From the NCBI GenBank assembly GCA_041391485.1, contig JAWKNY010000011.1, positions 35,409-99,408 of the forward strand: DNA of 64,000 bases. Reading direction: 5' to 3'. Shown here one piece after another: positions 34,212-42,508 of the stretch. Source of the stretch: JACKAF01 sp041391485. Its GTDB lineage: Bacteria > Bdellovibrionota > FAC87 > UBA2466 > JACKAF01. How positions within the stretch are numbered: the first letter of the stretch is position 1; each line of letters opens with the position of its first letter. Under the pieces are notes generated by a model, which was not told where the DNA came from, ran no database searches, and saw only the letters and a program-made list of their open reading frames with translations. The translations under genes and the position numbers were made by a program.

Positions 34212-35092
34212 CGCGCAGTCAATAGAACAGGTTTTTCCAAATGGAGTCGCAGCCACGAGGCTACCGCTGGGTGGCTGAGTTTGACGTGGTAGTTGGGAAG
34301 GGTGTGTTCCCCTTCCGTTTGCACGGCGGTGATGAGACTATGGATTCCGAGCACCCGGCCGTTTGGTAGAAGGAGGGGCCCGCCCGAATCCCCAGGTCCA
34401 AGGCTACGCCCGGCGCTGCTGTTGGTGGCGTAATAAAACTGTCCCGTTGGAAGATCCATGTTTTTCAACTTGGGGCGTACCAACTTTCTTCGTGCCGCCT
34501 TGAGATAACCCTGATTGCCGCTGAGTTTGCCCTCACATTGCGCGGAAAGCGGGTTCACCGACTCGCAGCCGCCTCCGACCACGATCACCGACGTCCCTAG
34601 ATCGGCCTCTTTGTATTCGGGAAGCGCGGTGCCAAGGGCGGCTTCCAAAAAAGGTTGAGCGGGATCTTTTTTTCCCAACGGCTCCAGTTCCACAAGCCCC
34701 AAGTCTACGGTGGTGTTGAGATAGTTCTCGATCGCTTCCCGTTCGGGATGGCGAACGGGGCTTGCGTAAAGCGGGTGCAAGAGGCTGTCCGTGACACGCA
34801 GGTGTTCGAAGCGCTTGCCGTTGGTTGCGAGTAAACGGACTTTTTGCGATCGCCGGAGTTTGAGGCCGTTCAAGCAGTGACCCGCCAGCAAGTAAGTGTG
34901 GGAGGCGACCCGCACCGCGGAGCAGCTGCGGTGATTGGCCTCCAAAACCACAGCCGCAGCGTACGGCGCTGCGCTGGAGGCGAGCCGGATGCGGTGCCCG
35001 TCAGTGAGGGCTTGAGCGCGAGGTGCCCACATGAGGGTGAGGGCGCAAAGGCCAAGCCAATTTTCGCAGAGCTGCCACCGGCTCCTTATCAA
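34208..35092 (-). CDS. Exported trypsin-like serine protease
   Basis: 294 residues. The start is a TTG at 35092 with GGAGG 7 bases upstream. A signal peptide ends near ALTLMWAPRAQA. The S1 triad is complete: YLLAGHC (His near 72), TTVDLGLVEL (Asp near 128) and GPGDSGGPLLL (Ser near 236). Cysteines at the His loop and at GGGCESVNP/SAQCEG suggest disulfides. Active periplasmic or secreted protease is likely. It stands apart from neighbours and converges on the GtrA gene. Confidence 0.85.
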   Translation of the reverse strand: MIRSRWQLCENWLGLCALTLMWAPRAQALTDGHRIRLASSAAPYAAAVVLEANHRSCSAVRVASHTYLLAGHCLNGLKLRRSQKVRLLATNGKRFEHLRVTDSLLHPLYASPVRHPEREAIENYLNTTVDLGLVELEPLGKKDPAQPFLEAALGTALPEYKEADLGTSVIVVGGGCESVNPLSAQCEGKLSGNQGYLKAARRKLVRPKLKNMDLPTGQFYYATNSSAGRSLGPGDSGGPLLLPNGRVLGIHSLITAVQTEGEHTLPNYHVKLSHPAVASWLRLHLEKPVLLTAR

Positions 35093-35261
35093 AACGATGC
35101 CTCCATCAAACTGGAGCGCTTAGCGCTCCCCTACCGAGATACTTTTGCAAGCGGTGTACCGAATGTTTTGTGCCTAAAGCGGGGGCTGAAGTGATTCAGC
35201 CTTGATAAGATTCTGGCCGATTTTTTCAGAGTTGAGAATCCGCTCTGCGCAGTAGAGCGGC
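35093..35261. other. Intergenic region
   Basis: About 170 bases. It must contain the promoter of the leftward protease gene. GGCTGAAGTGATTCAGCC near 35196-35213 is an inverted repeat (GGCTGAA/TTCAGCC) lying past the end of the leftward SQR gene, possibly part of a terminator. No gene is supported. Confidence 0.35.
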
Positions 35262-36442
35262 TTAGGCACGGCCCTTCAGCATGCCGGACCAGTAGAGAAC
35301 CGGTAGAAGGTGCCGCTTGAGCAAGTACATGCTGTAGCGTTCCCGGCCTTGATCAAAAGGAAAGCTCTCTAGAGGCTTACCGTCGTAGTCGAACTCGGCG
35401 AGAATGACTTTCCCATACGCCGTAACGAGTGGGCAGGAGGTATAACCATTGTAGTGCGCATCGAGGCTATTTCCTTCGAGCTGGCGCAGCAGATTGTGTA
35501 CGGCGACGGGCGCCTGCTTACGAATAGCGGCGCCGGTTTTCGATGTGGGGAGGCTACTCGCGTCTCCCAAGCCGAAAATGCTGGAATATTTTGGACTTTG
35601 AAGCGTGAATTTATCGACGTCTAACCACCCTGCCGTGTTCGCAAGTGGGCTATTCCGTATGAAATCTGGTGCACTCATTGGGGGAGTGACATGGAGTAGA
35701 TCGTAAGCCAAGATTTCGGTCTCGTTGGTGTCGAGATTCTTGAACACGGCTTCTTTGCTCTCTGGACGAATCTCCGTGAGATCACGGCGGAATAGCGTTT
35801 GAATTCCTCGTTCCTTCACCACCTTGTCGAGCGCTTTGGCGTACTTGGGCGCGCCAAAAATACTCGCCGAAGCCGAAGCGAAAACGACTTCCGAGCTTTT
35901 GCGCACGCCTTGCTTTCTAAAAGCATGTTCGGCCAGGTACATGATTTTTTGCGGTGCTCCACCGCATTTGATCGGTGTCGCGGGGTGGGTAAAGATCGCT
36001 TTGCCGCCCTTAAATTCTCGAATGAATTGCCAGGTCGTTTGCACAAAGTCGTACGAGTAGTTGCTGCATACACCGTCCTTGCCAAGCGCTTCACGAAGCC
36101 CTTTGATCTGCGACCAGTTGATCTGTATGCCCGGTGCGACAATCAGCGCGTCGTAGTCAACCCAATTGCCCGAAGCGGTTTGAACTTGGTTTTTTTCCGG
36201 GGAAAAGGTGGTCACACTTTCTTTTAACCACTGAACGCCTTCCGGAATGACACTCGCTTCGGGCGCTCGGTCGCTTCTTTGGGAAGGACGCCGCCCCCGA
36301 CTAGCGTCCAAAGCGGCTGGTAGTAGTGCTTGTCGGCGGGATCAATAACCGTAACGGCCACGGCGGGTTGTGCTTTTAAAACCCTGGCCGCGCAGCTAAG
36401 TCCGGCTGTGCCTCCGCCAACAATGACTATTTTTTTCTTCAC
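35262..36442 (-). CDS. Sulfide:quinone oxidoreductase, mitochondrial-like type (one frameshift)
   Basis: The start is a GTG at 36442 after AAGGGGG. KIVIVGGGTAGLSCAARV is the N-terminal FAD-binding motif. The first frame runs to 36224, but ATERP continues naturally as EASVIPEGVQWLKE in the other frame, so one base is missing in the C3 run near 36262. Then come TPIKCGGAPQKIMYL with an active-site Cys, and FGLGDASSLPTSKTGAA, the second FAD segment. This pattern is that of SQR type II, including mitochondrial SQOR. It is a membrane-associated flavoprotein passing electrons from sulfide to quinone. The joined length is about 393 residues. Confidence 0.8.
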
Positions 36443-36579
36443 GCGTCCCCCTTGATGCGGACCTAGTGTGCCAGAGCCGACGGATGGGGTAAACGCTTCA
36501 CCTCTGTGACACAGAGTATCGACTCTAATGCCGCTTCTATCGCCGGTCTCTGGCAGTTGTCTAGCGCGCGAAGGCTCGC

Positions 36580-37374
36580 CTAGTACAAGGACCTTAGAAT
36601 CCCGCCTTCTGCACGCAGACTCGCACCATTCGTAGAAGCGGCTAAAGGGCTTGCTAGAAAAGTCACGAGGTACGCAACCTCTCGGGGTTCCGCAAAGCGT
36701 TGAATAAGAGAAGACGGACGGTACTCCTGAAAGATCTTTTCCTCCATCGATTTGGGGGTCACACCTTGATCGGTAGCCATCCTTGCCACGAACTGTTCGA
36801 CGCCTTCCGTCCGCGTGGGACCTGGAAGTACCGAGTTGACCGTCACTTGCGTTCCCTTGGTAAGCTCCGCAAGGCCGCGCGCTACGGCGAGTTGTGCTGT
36901 CTTGCTAAAACCGTAGTGAATCATGTCGGGCGGTGTTTGTACGGCCGTTTCGCTCGAGATAAACAGTATCCGGCCGCGGTTGTTCTGTAGCATTTTGGGC
37001 AGGTAATAACGACTGAGACGCACGCCGCTCATTACGTTGATCTGAAACATGGCGTCCCAGGCTTCGTCTTCAATGGCGAAGAAATCTTTTTGCTCAAAAA
37101 TACCGACGTTATTGACCAAAATGTCCACCTCGGGGAGCTGCTCCTTCAGCGACTCTGCGCCGGAGGGCGTAGCCAGATCGGCCGCCACCCCTCTAAAGAC
37201 CCCCGCCGGGACTTCCTTCTCTAATTTGGAGAGAGCGCGGTCGAGTTTTGCTTGGTTCCGCCCGTTGACGACCACCGAAGCGCCCGCCTCACCCAACTCC
37301 CGGGCAATGGCAAAACCAATCCCTTCGGTAGAGCCCGTAACCAATGCTGTTTGTCCGTTCAATTTGATGTCCAT
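36580..37374 (-). CDS. SDR-family oxidoreductase
   Basis: 264 residues from the ATG at 37374, which has GGAGGG 5 bases before it; a longer frame to 37536 crosses the promoter region. The Rossmann motif is TGSTEGIGFAIA (TGxxxGIG), with NNVG, a catalytic Ser in FISSETAV and YGFSK (YxxxK). The protein is a classical SDR, NADP- or NAD-linked, substrate unknown. It is divergent from a LysR gene across 92 bases, which suggests control by that regulator. Confidence 0.8.
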   Translation of the reverse strand: MDIKLNGQTALVTGSTEGIGFAIARELGEAGASVVVNGRNQAKLDRALSKLEKEVPAGVFRGVAADLATPSGAESLKEQLPEVDILVNNVGIFEQKDFFAIEDEAWDAMFQINVMSGVRLSRYYLPKMLQNNRGRILFISSETAVQTPPDMIHYGFSKTAQLAVARGLAELTKGTQVTVNSVLPGPTRTEGVEQFVARMATDQGVTPKSMEEKIFQEYRPSSLIQRFAEPREVAYLVTFLASPLAASTNGASLRAEGGILRSLY

Positions 37375-37466
37375 GACACCCTCCTTCTTTCTGAGACCCG
37401 TTATAGGAGGTTTGTTGACATTAGAAAAATTAAAAGTTTTAAAATAAAAAGAAAGAAATACTAATA
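37375..37466. promoter_or_regulatory. Divergent SDR/LysR promoter region
   Basis: 92 bases, AT-rich. GTTGACATTAG near 37412 offers a -35-like TTGACA for the rightward LysR gene, with TAAAAT-type -10 candidates downstream. T-N11-A sites typical of LysR proteins are possible but not distinctive in such AT-rich DNA. Confidence 0.4.
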
Positions 37467-38444
37467 ATGTTTGATTACAACAAACTAAGAACCTTTCAAA
37501 TTGTGGCGGCTGAACAGAGCGTCTCGCGGGCGGCAAAGCGCTTGCACCGCACCCAATCCGCTATTAGCCAGCAGTTGGCGGCGCTTGAGGAAACCTTGGG
37601 ACTGCAACTTCTGGAGAGACGGGGCGGGAAAATCCACTTAACTCAAGAAGGCAAAGAGCTGTTCGCTCGAACCCAGAGCCACTTGGCTGCGGTGGACGAA
37701 TCCATCTTGGAAGCACAAGGAGACCTAAAAGCCCTCCGTGGGCGCATCACTGTTGGGATATCGCCGACCCACTGCCGCTACTTTCTGGTTCCCAGAGTCG
37801 TTTCTTTCCGGAAGGCATTTCCCAACGTTTCGGTGGAGTTCAGGCTTCTCGATGATCCAGAGATCGAACGCCAGTTGGGCGGCGGGCTTCTCGACTTTGG
37901 AGTGCTAACGGTCTTTAGCAATCGAAACATGTTTCAAGCAAAAGAACTCTTTCGTTACGAGGAGCGACCGTTTGGTCAGCGAAGCTACGTAAAGTCGATC
38001 CTGGGAAGCACGAAGCCCGACTATGCCGATCTTTTAAGATTTCAGCTCATCGATTTTAGTTACGACTTCATGTGTCTCGCTCACTGGATCGGAAAAAACC
38101 GCCGGTCGTTGCTCAGTGGCCTCGATGAATTGCGGCCGGCCTTTGTCGTGCGAGACCACGCAGCCGTTCTGGAGCTACTGGAGTTGGGAGCCGGTGTTGC
38201 CATGTTGCCCACAGTGCTCGGTAAAGCCTCCAAGAACCTGATTTCGATTTACCCTTCAAGCAAACCCACACAGATTGGGGCTGATTTAGCTCACCGTAAA
38301 AAGAACAACTTCCGTCGCTACCACCACGATTTTCTTGAGTACATGGCGCAGTTTCAGCTCAGTAGCAAACAAGACTGTCTATACTTGGGTTATTCCGCCG
38401 TTGCTCATACGGGTAAAAGCAATGGAATGTCCCATCAACACTAA
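37467..38444 (+). CDS. LysR-family transcriptional regulator
   Basis: 325 residues. The N-terminal winged helix is clear: FDYNKLRTFQIVAAEQSVSR, then AAKRLHRTQSAISQQLAALE. An effector domain follows from about residue 90 (GRITVGISPTHCRYF, VVSFRKAFPNVSVEFRL). It is about 25 residues longer than usual; the tail after YMAQFQLSSKQ may be extra or out of frame. It probably controls the divergent SDR gene. The effector is unknown. Confidence 0.85.
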   Translation: MFDYNKLRTFQIVAAEQSVSRAAKRLHRTQSAISQQLAALEETLGLQLLERRGGKIHLTQEGKELFARTQSHLAAVDESILEAQGDLKALRGRITVGISPTHCRYFLVPRVVSFRKAFPNVSVEFRLLDDPEIERQLGGGLLDFGVLTVFSNRNMFQAKELFRYEERPFGQRSYVKSILGSTKPDYADLLRFQLIDFSYDFMCLAHWIGKNRRSLLSGLDELRPAFVVRDHAAVLELLELGAGVAMLPTVLGKASKNLISIYPSSKPTQIGADLAHRKKNNFRRYHHDFLEYMAQFQLSSKQDCLYLGYSAVAHTGKSNGMSHQH

Positions 38445-38572
38445 TGCCGACGGTCTGGTTATGATCGCCGCTGGATCGCGCTGTGTCAGCGAGATACTTT
38501 ATAGCCGAGCAGTCTACAAAGTCCCGCTAAATCTGAGCGGTTACTCGCAAATGGGCTTTGCCGTGACCCGAT

Positions 38573-38622
38573 AGACGGTAATTCCCTCAAGCTTGACTAG
38601 TACCGTCGGGGTTTTGTTGTGA
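38573..38622 (+). terminator. Possible weak terminator after the LysR gene
   Basis: GACGGTA near 38574 can pair with TACCGTC near 38600, followed by GGGGTTTTG. The loop is long (about 19 bases), so this is a weak candidate. It lies between the LysR gene and the convergent repeat-protein locus. Confidence 0.3.
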
Positions 38623-38654
38623 TGGCGACCTTGGTCTTCAGCGAAGTAGGGTTT

Positions 38655-39924
38655 TCAGAGTGGTAGCAGCTTTGAAGGCGCTGTAATCTGGGTGTTGTGG
38701 GTGCGATCCTGATACAGCTCGAACCACCAAAGCGACTCCTTGTTGATAATAAGACTCTTCTGTACATCTCCAGAGTGTTCCAGAGTCTCTTCCAGATAAC
38801 TATCAAAACCGTAAGCAGCGCAGACCCCTTTGGGATCGGATTTTGTACCAGAAAGGGGAAAGCTCCAGGCGGAGCGACTTGCCTGTAGTGTGTAAAGACT
38901 TACGGAACCATCCGGATTTGACTTCTTATCCTTGGCAGCGAAAACCATCTTCGAGAATTATCCGGTTTAAAACAGGAAACGTGCATCACTTTGGTGTTGT
39001 CGAATCGATCGGAATACTCCTTGAACCCGCCCCATTCTCCTTTCTCATCCACCATAAAAGTGATCCGAAGATCCCCTCCAGTCACTAGCGTCTGATCTTG
39101 GTAGGTATCGTAGCCGAAGGCCTTGCAGATTCCGAGAGTACTGGAGCCGGCGCCCGAGCGCAAAACTTTCGTTTGCACGTTTAACCAACGGTTCGTGGAT
39201 AGACGTGGAGCCGTCCGCGTTGCGTTTTACTTCTTTAGCCGAATAGACCGATTCCGGGGGCTCTTTGTCATTGAAGCAGCTAATGGACACGATGTGCCGG
39301 TTATAGTCTCTTTGCGCGTGCTTTTTGAAATGCTTGAATTGTTTGTCGGTCGATACCGCAAAGAGAGTGATCGGATCATCGCCGGCCTCGACGGTCTTAT
39401 CGAGGTAGCTATCAAACCAAAGCCCTTGCAGACGCCGCTGGAATCCAGAATCTATCGAAGAGATAAGCGTATTGACCGGAAGGCCACGCAGGCGTAGGGA
39501 TTAAGTATCGTTCGACTTCCGTCCTCATTTTTTTGGGCTCAGTTTGGATCGAAAGAGTAGGTCAGGGCAGGCACCGTTGTGGCAGGTAATCGACTCAATC
39601 CGGTAATTGAAATCGCGCGAGTCGTAGCGTTTCCAACCCTCAAACACCCTCTTTGTCGATAATGATATTTTTGTGTGCTCGCATTCCCTGAATACTGGGA
39701 TCGGTACTCCTCGTACCCAAAGAGTTTGCAAACACCCGTGGGTTGAAGATCCAGAGCTTATTTCAAGGTTTCTGCTCCGCGGATACCCGTGGGGATAGGA
39801 TGGTAATGGATCCGTCGTCGTTTTTCTTCTCTTCGCTGCACTTTGCGAGCAGTGGAGGATCGGCCTTGGCCATCAAAGTGACTAGAAACGCACCAAAAAC
39901 GATCCCTACCTTTAGAGCATTCAT
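38655..39924 (-). pseudogene. Exported protein of four repeated domains, several frameshifts
   Basis: The ATG at 39924 overlaps the stop of the upstream gene (ATGA), has GGGGGAG upstream and starts a signal peptide (VGIVFGAFLVTLMAKA). Four copies of an about 80-residue unit follow in shifting frames. Each contains a version of VCKAFGYDSYLD, a central charged part, and YN-x-x-I-x-SISC; clear copies are GICKAFGYDTYQDQT, GVCAAYGFDSYLEET, WFDSYLDKTVEAGDD and the one near 39600-39731. At least four indels are needed to read through. The exact C-terminus is uncertain (38655 or 38597). Function unknown; linked to the upstream exported protein. Confidence 0.6.
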
Positions 39925-42203
39925 GACTCCCCCTGTTCCGTTAGTTTGGAGCGGCCAAGCCGCCGCTTGAAGTCGCTGCCGTCATCCCGAATCTCGTACA
40001 TGTGATCCGTGAAAGCTTTCCCGTCTTTTTCCAGTCTCAGAACAAAACGCTCGGCTTCCGTGTCCCAGTCGACTCGACTGAGCCGTAACGGAGAGACCTC
40101 CCATGCAAAGACGAGTTTTCCATCCTGAAACAATCCAAAACGACCCTGAGTCAGCTCCTTTGCAAAAGCGTCAGGGTCCACTTCGTTTTTGAGCTGAACG
40201 AAATCGCCTTTCACGCTAAGCGCGTCGGCCACGACCGCGATTGTGCCCGAGTGGCAGGAGACGGCGACCGACTTGGCTCTGAACGAGGCAATCTCAGTGC
40301 GTTTGTCGTCTTCTACATACCCCAGGCTAAAAGATCCGTTTTTGTCGTCGCGTAGGGCGTAGGGCGAGTCTTTGCAGCTATCGGGCAGAGCCACCTCTTT
40401 GGGAGTGAGTGCATCCAGCCGACTCTGCGCGGTTCGGTATTGCTCTTTCTGGCGTTTTTGTTCTACACCCCATTGGGTCTCGCTCTCTTTGTCGAAAGTC
40501 TCTAGACGTTTGGTTTCTTCCGCGAAGCGGCGTTTGTGGCTCTCGTGGAAATTGGGTTTGCGTCGGAAGTAAGCACCCAGCACCGTCAGGAGCTCCGACC
40601 GGGTGAAGGCGCGCCGCTTCTGCAGATCCTCGGTCAAACGGTCTAAGACGGTCTTGCGGTAAGCAGCACGAGCGTCCCGCTCTTTTTCCAACGCCTCGGT
40701 GGCGGCCGTTCTCATTTCCTCCGTGGGAAGTTTTTGTATCTTTTCCTTCTCGGCCGCAAAGAAGGCGGTGTCGGTAGCTTCTAGATCGGAGACATATTTC
40801 TTTTTGGCTGCATCAAACCAATTTTGATCCTGCTTCTGGGATCGGGTCTCCCAGTCCAGGTATTGCTTGGCGGCCAAATGGGCCTCTGCCATGGGGCGGT
40901 AGTCGTCGGCTCGCCGAGTTTTCTCTGCGTCCCACTTTTCTTTGAAGGGGAGCCAACTTTGATTCCATTTTTCGGCAAGCGATTTAGCCCTACCGAGGTG
41001 ATCGCTCTCTTTGGAAGGGCCCTCGTCCGCTGCTGATTTTGCTTCGAGTACTAGTCCTGCCAGTTGTTGCTTGACGAGCTCCGCTTGGGCTTCAGTCAGT
41101 GCGGCTCTAAATTCTTTTCGTTTCTTTTCCTCATCCGCAATCACACCTTCGGCAAGTTCTACAAGAGCCGTGTCCCCAATTTGGCTGGCTGTTTCACGTT
41201 CGGCTTTGAAGTAGACGGCGTCTACGCGCTCGTCGTCTTCATTCTGTTTTTTTGCGTCTGCCGCAAGCTTGTTCAGCGTTTCGTTTGCGGCAGCTTCCCA
41301 CTCCCGCAGGTTTTTTGCAAAAGGGGTGCGCCAAGTTACGCTGCCGTCTGGATTGAGCTTGTACGCGTCAGCACCTTTCTCGATACGTTTGCCGCCAATC
41401 GCGACTACGCCTTCCGGAATGGGCAACCAGCCATCTCCCAGCGGCGCTGGTTCGTTTTTCGGCAGAGCTGGCACCTTCTCTTCCGGGCGTGTCGAGTTGG
41501 AAGAGTCTCCGAATCCGGCTTCGGCTTTGGCTCGCAACACATCGTCCAAGGACACGGAAAGTTCTACGTTATTCCCAGGGTAGAAACTCAGTTCAAAGGC
41601 TTTGCGGTACTTTGCACCGTCGTGAATCATTTCCACTTCGACGAGATAGAAGTAGCGCTTTCCCCTTTCCAGACCGGGCGCTGAGAAAGCCTCTCCCTCG
41701 ACTCTTCTCCCATCAATGTAGAGAGACGCTCCACGAGGAATTTTGATTCGAATATCCGTACTCACTTTGGAGGTTGGTTGGCGCTGTGCCACCTGAACGG
41801 GAGGCGGAGTGGGGATGATTTCTGGCTCATAGGATCGCGAGTATTGCGGGATCACGTAGGTGCCGGTCCCGGTTTGGTAAGAGTGGCTGCTTGAGGGATA
41901 GCTGTACGACGGGTAAGACGAGGAACTTCGATTCTGCGCCCGAATGGCGGCCTCAGCGCGCAACTGCGCTTCGTAGTTTCTCTGGTTCTGCGCCCGCACG
42001 GCAGCCTCGGCGCGTAGCTGCGCCTCATAGTTTCTTTGGTTTTGGGCGCGTACCGCTGCTTGCGCTCGCAATTGGGCTTCGTAATTTCTCTGATTTTGTG
42101 CGCGGATGGCGGCTTGAGCGCGGAGGTAGTCTCCGTAGTCATCCGCACAAAGCGGAGAAGCCAAACTCAGAACGACCATCCAAAGTCCAAGACGTCTAGC
42201 CAT
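39921..42203 (-). CDS. Large exported repeat protein with TIGR03000-like domain
   Basis: 760 residues from the ATG at 42203 (AAGGAGTGAGG upstream); the frame extends a further 23 codons without signal-like character. Signal peptide MARRLGLWMVVLSLASPLCA. Residues about 24-93 are four copies of an 18-residue unit (LRAQAAIRAQNQRNYEAQ). A Ser/Tyr-rich linker follows, then IRIKIPRGASLYIDGRRV, a TIGR03000-type beta domain. The middle is a long Glu/Lys/Ala coiled-coil region, and the end has two cysteines in a beta-rich domain. Its role may be envelope structure. The stop overlaps the next gene by ATGA. Confidence 0.65.
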   Translation of the reverse strand: MARRLGLWMVVLSLASPLCADDYGDYLRAQAAIRAQNQRNYEAQLRAQAAVRAQNQRNYEAQLRAEAAVRAQNQRNYEAQLRAEAAIRAQNRSSSSYPSYSYPSSSHSYQTGTGTYVIPQYSRSYEPEIIPTPPPVQVAQRQPTSKVSTDIRIKIPRGASLYIDGRRVEGEAFSAPGLERGKRYFYLVEVEMIHDGAKYRKAFELSFYPGNNVELSVSLDDVLRAKAEAGFGDSSNSTRPEEKVPALPKNEPAPLGDGWLPIPEGVVAIGGKRIEKGADAYKLNPDGSVTWRTPFAKNLREWEAAANETLNKLAADAKKQNEDDERVDAVYFKAERETASQIGDTALVELAEGVIADEEKKRKEFRAALTEAQAELVKQQLAGLVLEAKSAADEGPSKESDHLGRAKSLAEKWNQSWLPFKEKWDAEKTRRADDYRPMAEAHLAAKQYLDWETRSQKQDQNWFDAAKKKYVSDLEATDTAFFAAEKEKIQKLPTEEMRTAATEALEKERDARAAYRKTVLDRLTEDLQKRRAFTRSELLTVLGAYFRRKPNFHESHKRRFAEETKRLETFDKESETQWGVEQKRQKEQYRTAQSRLDALTPKEVALPDSCKDSPYALRDDKNGSFSLGYVEDDKRTEIASFRAKSVAVSCHSGTIAVVADALSVKGDFVQLKNEVDPDAFAKELTQGRFGLFQDGKLVFAWEVSPLRLSRVDWDTEAERFVLRLEKDGKAFTDHMYEIRDDGSDFKRRLGRSKLTEQGES
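41925..42131 (-). repeat. Four in-frame 54-base tandem repeats
   Basis: The coding repeat translates as LRAxAAxRAQNQRNYEAQ, four times with small changes (Q/E and I/V), the last unit being partial. Units are 54 bases apart with no spacer. This is a helix-forming, Arg/Gln/Ala-rich segment just after the signal peptide of the exported protein. Length variation between strains is likely. Confidence 0.75.
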
Positions 42204-42508
42204 TGCGATCCTCACTCCTTCTGAACAAGGCCTTAGCGGCCTACGTTTTCGCGCGGCAGTGATCAGGACCAAAGGGGGTCGGTAATTGGTAAGGCTAGGG
42301 ATAAATGACTCGACCCAAAGGCGTCAATCCAGCTACGGCCTTTGCGGTGCGAAGTGTAGGCGCTTTGACGCGACGCAGTAATTCGCGCTTGACGGCTCCA
42401 GCACAGGGAGGTCTACTTTGACAGTTGTATAAATTTGCGTGGCAGTTGTCTAAGACCAAAGCGTGTCGGTAATTGGTGACTACGATTCGCCGTAGGTCCT
42501 TTCGTAAA
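42204..42508. other. Intergenic region with a 40-base direct repeat
   Basis: About 305 bases between two leftward exported-protein genes. Two imperfect copies of a 40-base unit lie at 42251-42290 and 42437-42477, both ending in TCGGTAATTGGT and sharing GACCAAAG and GGCAGT. The promoter of the gene starting at 42203 must be here. The repeats may be regulator sites or the ends of a lost small element. Confidence 0.45.

Noticed and set aside
38425..38574. Short open frame after the LysR gene
   Set aside because: Overlaps the LysR end, has no ribosome site and no recognisable feature.
41064..41684. 206-codon open frame opposite the large repeat protein
   Set aside because: Shadow of the strongly coding leftward frame; composition is Arg/Phe/Ser-rich and unlike a protein.
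41925..42131. Regular 54-base repeats that could look like a CRISPR array
   Set aside because: The repeats are contiguous without spacers and keep an open reading frame encoding an 18-residue unit.
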